This document shows positions 16,631-25,297 of a stretch of DNA of 64,000 nt, one piece after another; the first letter of the stretch is position 1, and each line of letters starts with the position of its first letter. The translations under genes were made by a program, and so were the position numbers. The stretch is from Candidatus Thorarchaeota archaeon. GTDB lineage: Archaea > Asgardarchaeota > Thorarchaeia > Thorarchaeales > Thorarchaeaceae. The stretch is taken from the NCBI GenBank assembly GCA_016840385.1, contig JAEOSL010000008.1:5163-69162 (forward strand). Reading direction: 5' to 3'. Under the pieces are notes generated by a model. It did no database searches, was not told the DNA's origin, and was given only the letters and a program-made list of their open reading frames with translations.

Positions 16631-17542
16631 CTATCCTGCGGGCACAAAAGCTGAAGCAAAAAGATCGAATATTGCTTCGACCCAGATAGTATCGAGTTTT
16701 GCATTGACATACTTGCACATATCGATAAATCGATCTGCACGTTCATCTGCAAACTCTCCAATACCTACAATTGCCTTAGTTCTCTTTGTAAGCTCCTTAG
16801 CTATTCCTTTGCCACTCTTGTTCTCTTTGAAGATCTTCAGAGTATCTTGTTCAATTCTCTGCATGACACTCTTGACGCGAATGTCTGAGATATCATCACT
16901 TCCAAAGCTCTTGACAAGATCCATCAAGACATCTAAGATTCCATTGTGTAATCCTGCAACTAAAGCTTCAATCTCGAAAGCGGTGAACTTCACAATGCCT
17001 TCTCCCACACGAAGCTGCCATTTCAGATCACTAGTTCTGCTTGCCATGATTTGTCTCTGACCAATAGTAATTGTTTCATCGAAATATCTGGAGTCTATAC
17101 TACTACGTATTGCAGTTTTTAGAAGTGCAGCTTCAGGAAGCCGAAGTCTAAATGACTGCCCTCCGTTTGTCACAAGTAGACACAATCCATTGCTTGGAGT
17201 AATCTTTTGCACATAATCAGAAGGTGGTGCAGCTTCAATCTGTGGTAGATGTCTCAGTTTCTTAGCAAGTTCACGAACCTCGGGTTCAGTACAGAAGTAT
17301 GTCTGCTTGTCCCCAGAGATCGTTATTGTTCCATCATCAGCCCGAACGAAATCAATCTTATTACCTCCACCTACGTTTGTAGTTTTGAGGTAAGTCTGTT
17401 TATGATTTCTAGCTGTCTGAGCGAGTTTTTCAAGCGCGGCGGCAACCATATGGGCCTCGCCAAATCCCATTGTGATTTCTGCATCTCCCTCGGTTCCGCG
17501 ACCAATGCCGAGAGAACCATCTTGGCGTATCTTTACATACAT
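16631..17542 (-). CDS. Conserved-looking protein of unknown function
   Basis: A soluble protein of about 303 residues with no signal peptide or membrane helix. The first half is beta-rich and appears to hold two related segments (residues about 5-75 and 110-175), each with a short strand pattern resembling ISGDKQTYFCTEPEV and RLRLPEAALLKTAI. The C-terminal 90 residues are helical and lysine-rich. I recognise no family. ATG 17542 has GGTGG 6 nt upstream and is preferred to GTG 17554. It is followed on the same strand by nothing closer than 500 bp, so it appears to be a single-gene unit. Confidence 0.6.
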   Translation of the reverse strand: MYVKIRQDGSLGIGRGTEGDAEITMGFGEAHMVAAALEKLAQTARNHKQTYLKTTNVGGGNKIDFVRADDGTITISGDKQTYFCTEPEVRELAKKLRHLPQIEAAPPSDYVQKITPSNGLCLLVTNGGQSFRLRLPEAALLKTAIRSSIDSRYFDETITIGQRQIMASRTSDLKWQLRVGEGIVKFTAFEIEALVAGLHNGILDVLMDLVKSFGSDDISDIRVKSVMQRIEQDTLKIFKENKSGKGIAKELTKRTKAIVGIGEFADERADRFIDMCKYVNAKLDTIWVEAIFDLFASAFVPAG

Positions 17543-17691
17543 TCTTTCCACCACTATTTTTTGAACATCAAATGCACAAAACTATTGCCCTCGTTTCTTT
17601 TCTAGCGAAAATGGCATACTAAATGCATTGAATGATTTAATTGAGAAAGAAGATTGTGCAGAAGGCTTGTCACCCTCTGCCCAGAACTAGA

Positions 17692-18051
17692 TTAAATTGT
17701 ATCCTTGACATCAAAAGCCAGTTTGCCAACTTCTTTAGTTGCCAAAGATATGTCGATTGTGTGCTCACCTTCAGTGAGTTGATCTCCTTTAACATGAACC
17801 GTAATATCAAGGCCCACTTTGATTGGAAACGTATTTTCTGCTGAAATCTCATTACCTGCGATTTCACCATCTTCTGAACTGATTACAGTAGCATCAAGAG
17901 GGTATTCATTTCCGTTGACCTTGAGTGGTTGAAAATCAACAGCAGTAGCGGATGATATTGAATTCTTCAACATGAATTTGAAACCATCATCGACGTTTTC
18001 GAGACTGCCTTTAACGTATAGTTTTCTCAGGAGAAATGTGGGTATCTGCAA
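17692..18051 (-). CDS. Small conserved archaeal beta-rich protein, function unknown
   Basis: A 119-residue protein starting with IPTFLLRKLYVKGSLEN and made mostly of predicted strands. Proteins with this N-terminus are found in many archaea and are sometimes named hydroxymethylglutaryl-CoA reductase. Nothing here resembles that enzyme: there is no CoA or NADPH motif, and the length is about a quarter of it. The start is TTG 18051. It is divergent from the zinc-ribbon operon that begins at 18231, with about 180 bp between. I call the function unknown. Confidence 0.65.
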   Translation of the reverse strand: MQIPTFLLRKLYVKGSLENVDDGFKFMLKNSISSATAVDFQPLKVNGNEYPLDATVISSEDGEIAGNEISAENTFPIKVGLDITVHVKGDQLTEGEHTIDISLATKEVGKLAFDVKDTI

Positions 18052-18230
18052 TTTGTATTAGCCTCCAACTGATTCTAACTCTGTCGTCAAACTTGTGAAT
18101 CTTTTATAAGTTTCTAAGCTGTTATTTTCCATGTTCGTGAGTGTTGAGTAGGGATGAATCGGCTCTGATGATGTCTTACTTCTCACTAAATGGACAAAAT
18201 CAACAACCTTCCCAAGAAGGAGTAGATTCA

Positions 18231-19295
18231 ATGGCCGCCAAGACCACATCAATTACGCAATTTCGTTGTAAGAAATGTAATGCGCCCTATCCACTTGGTG
18301 CAGACGATGTTATTGCCACATGTCCATATTGTGGATTTACATTCAAAATAGGTGGCAAAGAGATCAAGCATCTCATTATACCAAACAAGCTTGACAAGAA
18401 ATCAGTGAAAGCTGCGGTGAAAAAGTGGTTAAAATTTGCAGCCTCGAAAAGTGTTGGTGGTGGTATTGTAAAGCATATCGAGCTAGAGGAACCAATCCTC
18501 CAGTGGATTCCAATTTTTCGAGTTAAAGGGCAGTTTGAGTCTTCCCATTTTGGAGTCAAAAAGGAAGGCAGTGGTGACAGCGCGCGGCACATCAAAATTG
18601 AAGATCGAGACTCTGGAGAATTTACAGAATACGTAATTGCCAGGAGACATGCAGCTACTTTCGGAATTGATGAATTCATTCTATCTCTTGATGATGGTGG
18701 AGCTAAGAATTTTGAAATCGATATCACTGATGGTGCCCCAGTACTTAATTCTGAGATAGATGATGCAGATGCATCAAAAAGAGCACACAAGTCTCGAATG
18801 GATAGAGACCGAGTTGAATTGCTTGATAAGGTGGATAAACTACTAGACCACAGACTAAATCTGACACCAGAAACAAGTACATACACTCATTCTCCCTACT
18901 GGCTTGTTCGATTTACATATCAGAAAGGAACTTTCAGGGTTGCGGTTTCAGGAGCTACTGGTAAGATTCTTCTGGGAGAGCTTCCAGTTACCAAGAGATA
19001 CAGGATCAAGAAATGGTTCAGCAGTATCTTTCTGTTGATTGGATCTGGTCTTCTATTCCAAATTCTTCCTTATTTTGTAGTCGTCTTGGCCTCGGGAAGT
19101 TCGAGTGATGGTGACGCCTGGATGATTCCTGTATTTATTGCTCTTGCAGCTGGTTTGTTATGGGTCGCCTCGATTACGGTCATAGGTGGGGCATTGAGGT
19201 ATGAAGTTGAGGTAGACACAGAAGGTAAAGAACGTGGGGATAGATTCAGCTTCACTGAAACAATGAAGCAACTAGGAGGGAAGGCAATTGGCTAA
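18231..19295 (+). CDS. Zinc-ribbon membrane protein, first of a three-gene operon
   Basis: A 354-residue protein: an N-terminal zinc ribbon (CKKCNAPYPL...CPYCGFTFKIG), a central soluble domain of about 200 residues, two hydrophobic helices near residues 265-290 and 300-330, and a short charged tail. ATG 18231 has AAGGAG 8 nt upstream, so the longer frame back to 18141 is not used. The next gene overlaps its end by 8 bp and has the same overall plan, so the two are old duplicates. The central domain follows the zinc ribbon with a segment ending in the shared motif PxFxVxxxxE. Function unknown; a membrane-bound complex of the three products is plausible. Confidence 0.7.
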   Translation: MAAKTTSITQFRCKKCNAPYPLGADDVIATCPYCGFTFKIGGKEIKHLIIPNKLDKKSVKAAVKKWLKFAASKSVGGGIVKHIELEEPILQWIPIFRVKGQFESSHFGVKKEGSGDSARHIKIEDRDSGEFTEYVIARRHAATFGIDEFILSLDDGGAKNFEIDITDGAPVLNSEIDDADASKRAHKSRMDRDRVELLDKVDKLLDHRLNLTPETSTYTHSPYWLVRFTYQKGTFRVAVSGATGKILLGELPVTKRYRIKKWFSSIFLLIGSGLLFQILPYFVVVLASGSSSDGDAWMIPVFIALAAGLLWVASITVIGGALRYEVEVDTEGKERGDRFSFTETMKQLGGKAIG

Positions 19296-20262
19296 GACTA
19301 AATGTCCAAATTGCGATGGACAACTAACTATCCCGAAACAGAGCAGCACTGTTGTTTGCGAATACTGCAACACCACGGTCAATGTCAAGACTGGGAAGAT
19401 TCTCAAAGAGAACTATTTCATGAAACTCCAATATAATTTAGACATGGCAGCTGAAAAGATGTATGGCTGGGGAACGAAACAGCTTGGAGCTCCTAAAGGA
19501 CTTGATCAATCTAAGGTTGTGGAGAGCAAGCTTGTATTCTGGCCATTCTGGGTTGTTGAGGTGGAAGCAAAGGCTAACTATACTGGTGTTCAGAATAAAC
19601 CAGATTTCAAAGGTAGTGATAGTCAAAGAACACTCTCGTGGAATAAAGTCACCGAAACCCACAAACTCGATATGGAACAGGATATTTTCATTCCTGCAAA
19701 TTCTGATACTCCCAAACAATTGAAGGAATATATCATTCCTACCAAAAGAAAGGAGTACTTTGACAAGGATCAAATTCTCGAAGTGCGAGGGACAACTGAA
19801 CCAGTTCAAATGGAACAAGAAGCAGCCATACAAAAAGCAAAGAAAATGATGTCCCATATCTTGAAAGAAGAAGCTCTGAAAGAAGTTGATTCAATTACAC
19901 AAATGGATGAAAAACTAAAGACACCAGCAGTCTTCCTAGTCAGCATACCCATATGGCATATCAAATATTGTTACATGATTAGAAATTATGACGCTCTGGT
20001 TGATGGAGCCTCAGGAAGAATAATCTATATGAAGTTTCCAAGGAAGATGGCATTCAGAGCAATGACATTATTCAGTGCACTCCTCCATCTTGTTGTCGGA
20101 GGTGGAATAGGACTACTAATGGTATACCTTGGACTTACTGCATTTGATGGTGTCTTTCCAACGGTATTGGGTATTGCTTTCGGTCTAGGAATGCTGGGGA
20201 TCAGTCTGCGATTCTTTAAAACTGCATTTTCACTAAGTGCAGGAATGGAAGAAGCAAGATAG
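19288..20262 (+). CDS. Zinc-ribbon membrane protein, second of a three-gene operon
   Basis: A 324-residue paralogue of its upstream neighbour. The N-terminal zinc ribbon CPNCDGQLTI...CEYCNTTVNV is followed by a central domain with the FWPFWVVEVEAKANY strand and by two C-terminal membrane helices near residues 255-285 and 290-310. TTG 19288 lies inside the end of the previous gene (8-bp overlap), so translation is probably coupled. A long helix rich in K and E (about residues 165-210) may form a coiled coil. No enzyme motif is visible; a sensor or scaffold at the membrane is a guess only. Confidence 0.7.
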   Translation: MAKTKCPNCDGQLTIPKQSSTVVCEYCNTTVNVKTGKILKENYFMKLQYNLDMAAEKMYGWGTKQLGAPKGLDQSKVVESKLVFWPFWVVEVEAKANYTGVQNKPDFKGSDSQRTLSWNKVTETHKLDMEQDIFIPANSDTPKQLKEYIIPTKRKEYFDKDQILEVRGTTEPVQMEQEAAIQKAKKMMSHILKEEALKEVDSITQMDEKLKTPAVFLVSIPIWHIKYCYMIRNYDALVDGASGRIIYMKFPRKMAFRAMTLFSALLHLVVGGGIGLLMVYLGLTAFDGVFPTVLGIAFGLGMLGISLRFFKTAFSLSAGMEEAR

Positions 20263-20279
20263 GTTGTTGGCCCCGATTT

Positions 20280-20696
20280 GTGAAAAGGATAATAAGGTAT
20301 CAATCACCGACAGGACTTGAGGCGATTATTATCTGGGATCCATTTACATTCTTTGATAGTTTCTTTGATAATTTTATGAATATGTTCTTTGGGATTACCA
20401 TACTCTTCGTTATTATCTTCGTAGTAGTTATCGTTGCTGTCTGTCGCGGGGGTGCTGGTCTTGCTAGAGGTGTAGCTAGAGGATTCACCATGGAGGCACC
20501 ACCATTTGCAATTCCCGACAGACACCGTGGTAGAACACGTTCAGATGGTTCTGAAATGACCACAGTACGACTCCCCGAGAAATGTCCCTCATGTGGAGCA
20601 GGAATCAGCCAAGAGGGTTTAGATTGGACCGGACCTCTTGAAGCAAAATGCAATTACTGTGGTGGAACCTTACGAGCCAAGTTCGAACGTGTTTAA
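20280..20696 (+). CDS. Small membrane protein with C-terminal zinc ribbon, third of the operon
   Basis: A 138-residue protein. One strongly hydrophobic helix (about residues 35-55) is followed by a basic linker and a C-terminal zinc ribbon CPSCGAGIS...CNYCGGTLRA. It starts at GTG 20280, 17 bp after the previous stop, so it is the third gene of the operon. The order of parts is the reverse of its neighbours (membrane helix first, ribbon last), which would place the ribbon on the cytoplasmic side if the N-terminus is outside. Confidence 0.68.
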   Translation: MKRIIRYQSPTGLEAIIIWDPFTFFDSFFDNFMNMFFGITILFVIIFVVVIVAVCRGGAGLARGVARGFTMEAPPFAIPDRHRGRTRSDGSEMTTVRLPEKCPSCGAGISQEGLDWTGPLEAKCNYCGGTLRAKFERV

Positions 20697-20773
20697 ATTC
20701 AATCTAGCTAAACACATTGTCCCGGTAATACCCACACTCTTAGACAATTTCATGTTGGAAAACATGCTAGGAT

Positions 20774-20782
20774 AATATATAC
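20774..20782 (+). promoter_or_regulatory. TATA box of the gelsolin-domain gene
   Basis: AATATATAC fits an archaeal TATA box and would place transcription start at about 20803, giving a leader of some 75 nt before ATG 20879. The gap around it (20697-20878) holds no other gene that I can support. Confidence 0.45.
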
Positions 20783-20878
20783 ACATTCGTGAGTAAAGTA
20801 TTTCACTAGCTTAATTGTGGAGGAGCTAGCAGGCTATTGTCTGTCGAGGAGCCACCTACACGACTCGAGGAAACGTAA

Positions 20879-21154
20879 ATGGTAAATGGGCATAAAATGC
20901 AGGATGATGGAACTACTATTGAAGTATGTATCAATAGGAATAGTCTGTCTTCTGATAGTGTGCTCTGTGTAGTTGATGATGAGGGTAAGAACGTCTTTTT
21001 GTGGTTGGGGAAAAATGCCCATGTTAGAAAACGTTTCGTAGGTGCTCGAGCAGCAAGCAGGCTCCGCGATGAGCAAGGCACTGGTTTCAGAGTACGATCT
21101 CTTGATGAAGGACATGAACCAGACCAATTCTTCAATTCCATTGACCGTGATTGA
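20879..21154 (+). CDS. Single gelsolin-domain protein (Asgard actin-regulator type)
   Basis: A 91-residue protein that is essentially one gelsolin domain. It shows SLSSDSVLCVVDDEGKNVFLWLGKNA, where gelsolins typically have SxDxFxLDxGxxxyxWxGK, followed by the long helix VRKRFVGARAASRLRDEQG and a terminal EGHEPDQFFNSI like the usual EGxEPxxFxxxF. Asgard gelsolins of one or two domains have been shown by others to bind actin and to sever or sequester it in a calcium-influenced way; whether this one does is inference. ATG 20879 has GAGG 8 nt upstream. No actin or profilin gene is in the window. The gene is transcribed alone from the TATA at 20774. Confidence 0.85.
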   Translation: MVNGHKMQDDGTTIEVCINRNSLSSDSVLCVVDDEGKNVFLWLGKNAHVRKRFVGARAASRLRDEQGTGFRVRSLDEGHEPDQFFNSIDRD

Positions 21155-21220
21155 TAATTTTCAGACCTATCCATAACATTCTATAGGACACTATCTACAG
21201 CTGATTTGAGGTCACAATCT

Positions 21221-22264
21221 TTGAGAGGACTAATGAAGACCGCACGAGGCCCTGGAAATCTAGAGTTGAGAGAAATTGACGAGCCTCGACCAACGAAAGA
21301 TGAGGTTCTGATTGAGGTTGCTGCAGCTGGAATCTGTGGTACTGATATTCACATCAAGCACGACCAAGCTTTCTACACTCCTCCAGTCGTACTCGGACAT
21401 GAATACTCTGGAAAAGTTGTAGAAATTGGACCTGATGTGACACAGGTTGCTGTTGGAGACCTGGTTGTTTCTCCTGCTACCCAATACTGTGGAAAATGCT
21501 ACCAATGTAAAACTGGGCACATGAATCGATGTACTGCTGAAGGAAAGAAAATCCTTGGTACATCCCTTGCCAATGGTGGTTTTGCCAAATACCTAACAGC
21601 ACCAGAATACATCATACACAAGATACCTCAAGGCGTGACCATGGAGGAGGCTGCGCTTGCTGAGCCTACAGCATGTGTCGTACACTCCGTTATCGACAAA
21701 TCTCCAATCATCCCCGGAGATGTAGTCGTTGTTCAAGGGCCTGGCACAATGGGACTACTTGCAGCTCAAGTTGCTAAGTCCATGGGAGCTGGGAAAGTAA
21801 TCGTTACTGGTGTTACAGCAGATCAATGGCGTTTTGATATTGCAAAGAAGATTGGTGTTGACATAACACTTGATGTACAAGCTGACAAAGATCCAATCAA
21901 AACTGTAATGGATGAGAGCGATGGACGAGGTGCAGACGTTGTTATCGAAGCATCTGGTGCCTGCATTGCATGTAGTCAAGCATTGGAATTTGTGAAAGTA
22001 GCTGGACATGTGACCCTTCTTGGTATACGAGGGAAACCCCTCGATATTGATCTTGATACTATGGCTGTGAAAGAACTGACAATGTCTGGTACTTGGGGAA
22101 CACTTCCAACCTCCTGGGTGACAACGCTACGGCTAATGGGTTCAAAGAAGATTGATGTTGCTCCTCTTATCACAAATAGAATCGCACTTTCCGAATGGGA
22201 GAAAGGTTTCGAATTGATGGAGAGTCAGAAAGCAATCAAAGTCTTGTTCACTAAATTTGATTGA
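21221..22264 (+). CDS. Zinc-dependent medium-chain alcohol/polyol dehydrogenase
   Basis: A 347-residue MDR enzyme. Catalytic zinc ligands are in AAGICGTDIH and LGHEYSGKV, and the structural zinc is bound by four cysteines in CGKCYQCKTGHMNRC. The NAD(P)-binding Rossmann motif is GPGTMGLLAAQVAKSMGAG. Similarity in outline is to threonine 3-dehydrogenase, sorbitol and butanediol dehydrogenases; substrate is not predictable. I choose TTG 21221 because GAGGT lies exactly 8 nt upstream and it gives the family N-terminus MRGLMKTARGPG. ATG 21233 is the alternative. It converges with the AhpD-like gene, 2 bp apart. Confidence 0.85.
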   Translation: MRGLMKTARGPGNLELREIDEPRPTKDEVLIEVAAAGICGTDIHIKHDQAFYTPPVVLGHEYSGKVVEIGPDVTQVAVGDLVVSPATQYCGKCYQCKTGHMNRCTAEGKKILGTSLANGGFAKYLTAPEYIIHKIPQGVTMEEAALAEPTACVVHSVIDKSPIIPGDVVVVQGPGTMGLLAAQVAKSMGAGKVIVTGVTADQWRFDIAKKIGVDITLDVQADKDPIKTVMDESDGRGADVVIEASGACIACSQALEFVKVAGHVTLLGIRGKPLDIDLDTMAVKELTMSGTWGTLPTSWVTTLRLMGSKKIDVAPLITNRIALSEWEKGFELMESQKAIKVLFTKFD

Positions 22265-22266
22265 GA

Positions 22267-22614
22267 TTACTTCCTCGGAGCCCAAAGATCAAGGCAGTCC
22301 TGAACAATTGCAATACTGGATACTGCAGGTCCACCACCCATTACAATAGCTACTGAAGCAGCTTCCATAATTTCTTCGCGGGTAGCACCAAGTGAGATTG
22401 CCTGTTTGGTGTGATACACCATGCATTCTTCACAGGGCTTTAGAATACCTGCTACAATACAAATTAGCTCTTTGAATTTGGCTGGTAAAGCCCCATCCTT
22501 ATGGACAGTCTTCTGAAGATCTGTGTAGGCATTCCTTGCATCAGGAATATCCCTGTTCAGTGCACCAAAATGTTTCATGAAACTCTTCAAGATTGCTTCA
22601 ACATCGTGAGTCAT
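22267..22614 (-). CDS. Carboxymuconolactone decarboxylase/AhpD-family protein
   Basis: A 115-residue all-helical protein with the AhpD-type motif CEECMVYHTKQAI, in which the CxxC pair and the nearby His form a thiol active site, followed by GATREEIMEAASVAIVMGGGPAV. Members act as peroxidase partners or disulfide reductases, in some bacteria linked to lipoylated E2 subunits. That fits the downstream position relative to a lipoate ligase and an E1-E2 operon on the same strand, but remains inference. ATG 22614 has GAGGT 8 nt upstream and is preferred to the longer TTG start at 22629. Confidence 0.82.
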   Translation of the reverse strand: MTHDVEAILKSFMKHFGALNRDIPDARNAYTDLQKTVHKDGALPAKFKELICIVAGILKPCEECMVYHTKQAISLGATREEIMEAASVAIVMGGGPAVSSIAIVQDCLDLWAPRK

Positions 22615-22632
22615 TGTCATGTACCTCAATAA

Positions 22633-23430
22633 TCATTCATGGGCAGGAGTTCCCATGTTCCATGACGCCTGCTTATAGTGTGATTGATATAAAGTCTGTG
22701 AAGTGTCGGCTTCTGCTTCTGTGAGGACTCCTTCATCAATTGAAGCACCTGCGAGTTCAGACAATGTTTCAATGATGGCACTTTGAATTTCATTACGTGT
22801 GGGGCAATCCTCTACTTCAAGTGCGATGTTTGTAACGGTGTCTCTCTTGCTATCCATACATCTGATCCTGGTTTTATCTCGAAGAAATACTGGCTGGTTC
22901 TCTGGTGGGTTCAGGCTTTCTTTAAGATCCTCAAGGTCTGCATCAATGAGTAGTGTTCCATGGATGAAGGAGATGCCCTGTTTAATCCATCCTGCAGTGC
23001 CCGAGATTTTCTTCTTCTCAATTCTGATGTTTGAACCAACGGGATCAAAACGGGCTGGGATATTGAGGGAAATCAGACTTTGTGTAATGGCTCCGATGAA
23101 CGATTCATAGAGTTCCTTGAGACCTCGAGGAACATAATCGTGGGACTGGTGGAGACGAAGCGAATAGTTCAAGTTTCCAGAATCATGGAAGACTGCACCA
23201 CCTCCAGTGAATCTTCGGGCAATTGATACGTTATTTCTTTCACAGAAACCTAGATTGACTTCTTTGTGTACGCATTGGAATCTACCAATTACAACTGCTT
23301 TATCCGACTCCCAAAATCGAAGAGTGTTGAGAGTATTTTCAGATCGTAGGTATGTCTTAGCTAGAGCTTCATCTATGGCTAGGTTATGATATACATCAGA
23401 ACCTTCACTATTCAGTAAGCGCCAAGACAT
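22633..23430 (-). CDS. lplA: Lipoate-protein ligase A family protein
   Basis: A 265-residue protein of the BPL/LplA fold. It has the diagnostic RRFTGGGAVFHDSGNLNYS, the lysine-containing KKISGTAGWIKQG, and FIHGTLLIDADL. It activates lipoate with ATP and attaches it to lipoyl domains; the E2 encoded at 24050-25288 is the obvious client. There is no C-terminal accessory domain. In some archaea that domain is a separate LplB, which I do not see here. ATG 23430 lies about 22 bp after a TATA-like element (near 23449-23457 on this strand), so the mRNA may be leaderless. The AhpD-like gene follows 18 bp downstream. Confidence 0.87.
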   Translation of the reverse strand: MSWRLLNSEGSDVYHNLAIDEALAKTYLRSENTLNTLRFWESDKAVVIGRFQCVHKEVNLGFCERNNVSIARRFTGGGAVFHDSGNLNYSLRLHQSHDYVPRGLKELYESFIGAITQSLISLNIPARFDPVGSNIRIEKKKISGTAGWIKQGISFIHGTLLIDADLEDLKESLNPPENQPVFLRDKTRIRCMDSKRDTVTNIALEVEDCPTRNEIQSAIIETLSELAGASIDEGVLTEAEADTSQTLYQSHYKQASWNMGTPAHE

Positions 23431-23516
23431 ACATTAGAGATACTTTCTATATCTGATTAATCTGTTGCAGTAATTCGAAAACAAGATGAACCCTTTAGTG
23501 CCGATGGCTAATGATA

Positions 23517-23551
23517 GTTGCTCGCCACCGGCGGGAAGGTCTCAGAGCAAC
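23517..23551. other. Perfect 7-bp stem in a 250-bp gene-free gap, possible RNA element
   Basis: GTTGCTC (23517-23523) pairs with GAGCAAC (23545-23551), enclosing an inner GCC/GGC mini-stem (23524-23532). It lies between the lipoate ligase start and the zinc-ribbon gene end. The orientation is unknown, and no clear promoter on the plus strand or terminator follows. It may be a structured RNA or part of an untranslated region; the rest of the gap 23431-23683 shows nothing that I can identify. Confidence 0.3.
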
Positions 23552-23683
23552 AATTGAGACGGAGCAGATGTCGTATTTCGAGGCTTGACACGTCTAATAC
23601 GTGCAGATAGTGGTGTAGTTTCGAGAATTTAAAGCCCACTTGATTGAAAACGTCGAAATTACCTAGATGATTGAAAACTGCCG

Positions 23684-23998
23684 TCAGATGTTTTTGCCAC
23701 ACTCGGGACAAATCACTGCATTTGATTGGATTGGAGTATTGCAGAATAAACAAAATCTTTGTTCTGGTGGTTGTGAACTCTGAGGGATCTCTGAATGCGG
23801 CACCTCATAGATTTTACCTGATCGTTTGACATTCTCCAGTCCCCCTTTATCACTATACCATTCTGTATAACCACATTCGGAACATAGTAACGCTTGTAAC
23901 CTTGCTGAAACGAAAAGTCGTAGATTGACCAAACTACCTCCATGTGGACCAACTATTCTTGTACAACCACATTTGGGACATACTCCTGAGTTTTTCAT
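23684..23998 (-). CDS. Small protein with two zinc-ribbon halves
   Basis: A 104-residue protein with an N-terminal pair CPKCGCTRIVG...CSECGYTEW and a C-terminal pair CLFCNTPI...CPECGKNI. The first ribbon resembles the nucleic-acid-binding zinc ribbons annotated in many archaeal genomes. The second, at the very C-terminus, is of the short rubredoxin-like knuckle type. It starts at ATG 23998, 51 bp after the end of the E2 gene on the same strand, so it may be the last gene of the dehydrogenase operon. No further clue to its role. Confidence 0.65.
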   Translation of the reverse strand: MKNSGVCPKCGCTRIVGPHGGSLVNLRLFVSARLQALLCSECGYTEWYSDKGGLENVKRSGKIYEVPHSEIPQSSQPPEQRFCLFCNTPIQSNAVICPECGKNI

Positions 23999-24049
23999 TT
24001 TCCCTCGTGAGTAATCTGGTTCTGAAAGCTCATAATACTTTGGAGAAAA

Positions 24050-25288
24050 TTACATCTTCATCATATAGGGATTCTCAAGCGTTTCTTTTAATGCTGCGAG
24101 AAATTGACCCGCAGGTGCACCATCAAGAATTCTGTGGTCCACTGCACATGACGCCATCATCATTGATCTTATCGTAATCGCATCATCCACGACTACTGGT
24201 TTCTTCTTGATCTGTCCTAGTGCTAAGATTGCAGTTTCGGGGGGATTGATCACTGGAATGAAGAGGTCCACTTTGAATGGTCCTAGATTTGATATAGTGA
24301 ATGTGCTGCCTGTAAGTTCCTCAGGAGCAAGTTTGTTCACTTTTGCTCTCTTACCTTTCTCCTTGGTCTCAATAGCGATATCAGTAATAGATTTCTTGTT
24401 TGCCTCTCTGATTGTGACAACTATGAGTCCATCATCAGTTGCCATTGCTACACCAATATTCACATCATCGAACATGTGCAGGTCATTTCCCGCAAGAGTC
24501 GCATTGAATTTTGGAAATTGTTCTAAAGTATCAGCAACCGCTTTGACAATGATATCGTTGAATGAAACACGTATCCCATGAGCTTTTTCCACACGAAGAT
24601 TTAGGTCCTTTCTGAGAGCAGCAGCTTCAGTCATATCAATATCTGTAATCATGGTGATGTGGGGATTCAAGGCACTCTGAGTCATCCGTCGAGCAATAGT
24701 CCTTCGCAATGGGGTCATTGTTTCAACTTGTCTAACCTTTCTCTCATCAGAGAATGTAACTTGTGGGGTTGATTCTTTTGCTCCGATAACGTCCTTCTCA
24801 ACAATTCTACCCTTTGGACCCGTGCCAACAACAAATGACAGATCCACACCGAGTTCCTTTGCTTTTTTCTTAGCTCTAGGTGATGCTTTGATCTTTCCAC
24901 CTGGCAATCTTGTTTCAGTACTTGGTGAAGCCGCTTGAGTTGTGGCTGCACTTGATACTTGAGTCGATGCAATCGGCGGTGCCGTTGGAGTGGGTGAACT
25001 CACACTTCCTGCGTTGAGCTTCTTTGGTCGAATATCCGGGATTTTATCTCCCTTTTTACCAATGAATGCAATTGGCTCACTGATTGGAATCTCATCATTG
25101 ACATCACACAGAATCTTCAGAATGACACCATCGTCTGGTGCTTCGAGTTCAAACTCGTTTTTCTCTCCGAATATCTCTACAACGAGGTCTCCTTTCTTGA
25201 CCTTGTCACCTTCTTTCTTGAGCCATTTGAGTATAACACCATATTCCATGGCAACACTCATTCGCTGCATGATCATTGTTGTGACCAT
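24050..25288 (-). CDS. 2-oxoacid dehydrogenase complex E2, lipoyl acyltransferase
   Basis: A 412-residue E2. The lipoyl domain (residues 1-80) has its lysine in FGEKNEFELEAPDDG. A Pro/Ala/Thr-rich linker follows. The peripheral E1/E3-binding domain (about 130-170) reads KASPRAKKKAKELGVDL...GRIVEKDV. The catalytic domain ends with the active-site CAVDHRILDGAPAGQF. The start ATG 25288 restores MVTTMIMQRMSVAMEYG, the family N-terminus, and has GGTGA 5 nt upstream; the GTG at 25297 is less likely. Third gene of E1alpha-E1beta-E2 with almost no spacing. Lipoylation by the LplA at 22633 is probable. No E3 gene is in the window. Confidence 0.9.
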   Translation of the reverse strand: MVTTMIMQRMSVAMEYGVILKWLKKEGDKVKKGDLVVEIFGEKNEFELEAPDDGVILKILCDVNDEIPISEPIAFIGKKGDKIPDIRPKKLNAGSVSSPTPTAPPIASTQVSSAATTQAASPSTETRLPGGKIKASPRAKKKAKELGVDLSFVVGTGPKGRIVEKDVIGAKESTPQVTFSDERKVRQVETMTPLRRTIARRMTQSALNPHITMITDIDMTEAAALRKDLNLRVEKAHGIRVSFNDIIVKAVADTLEQFPKFNATLAGNDLHMFDDVNIGVAMATDDGLIVVTIREANKKSITDIAIETKEKGKRAKVNKLAPEELTGSTFTISNLGPFKVDLFIPVINPPETAILALGQIKKKPVVVDDAITIRSMMMASCAVDHRILDGAPAGQFLAALKETLENPYMMKM

Positions 25289-25297
25289 TTTTTTCAC

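Noticed and set aside
17692..18051. HMG-CoA reductase annotation
   Set aside because: At 119 residues with no cofactor-binding motif, it cannot be that enzyme; the name seems to be an inherited mislabel.
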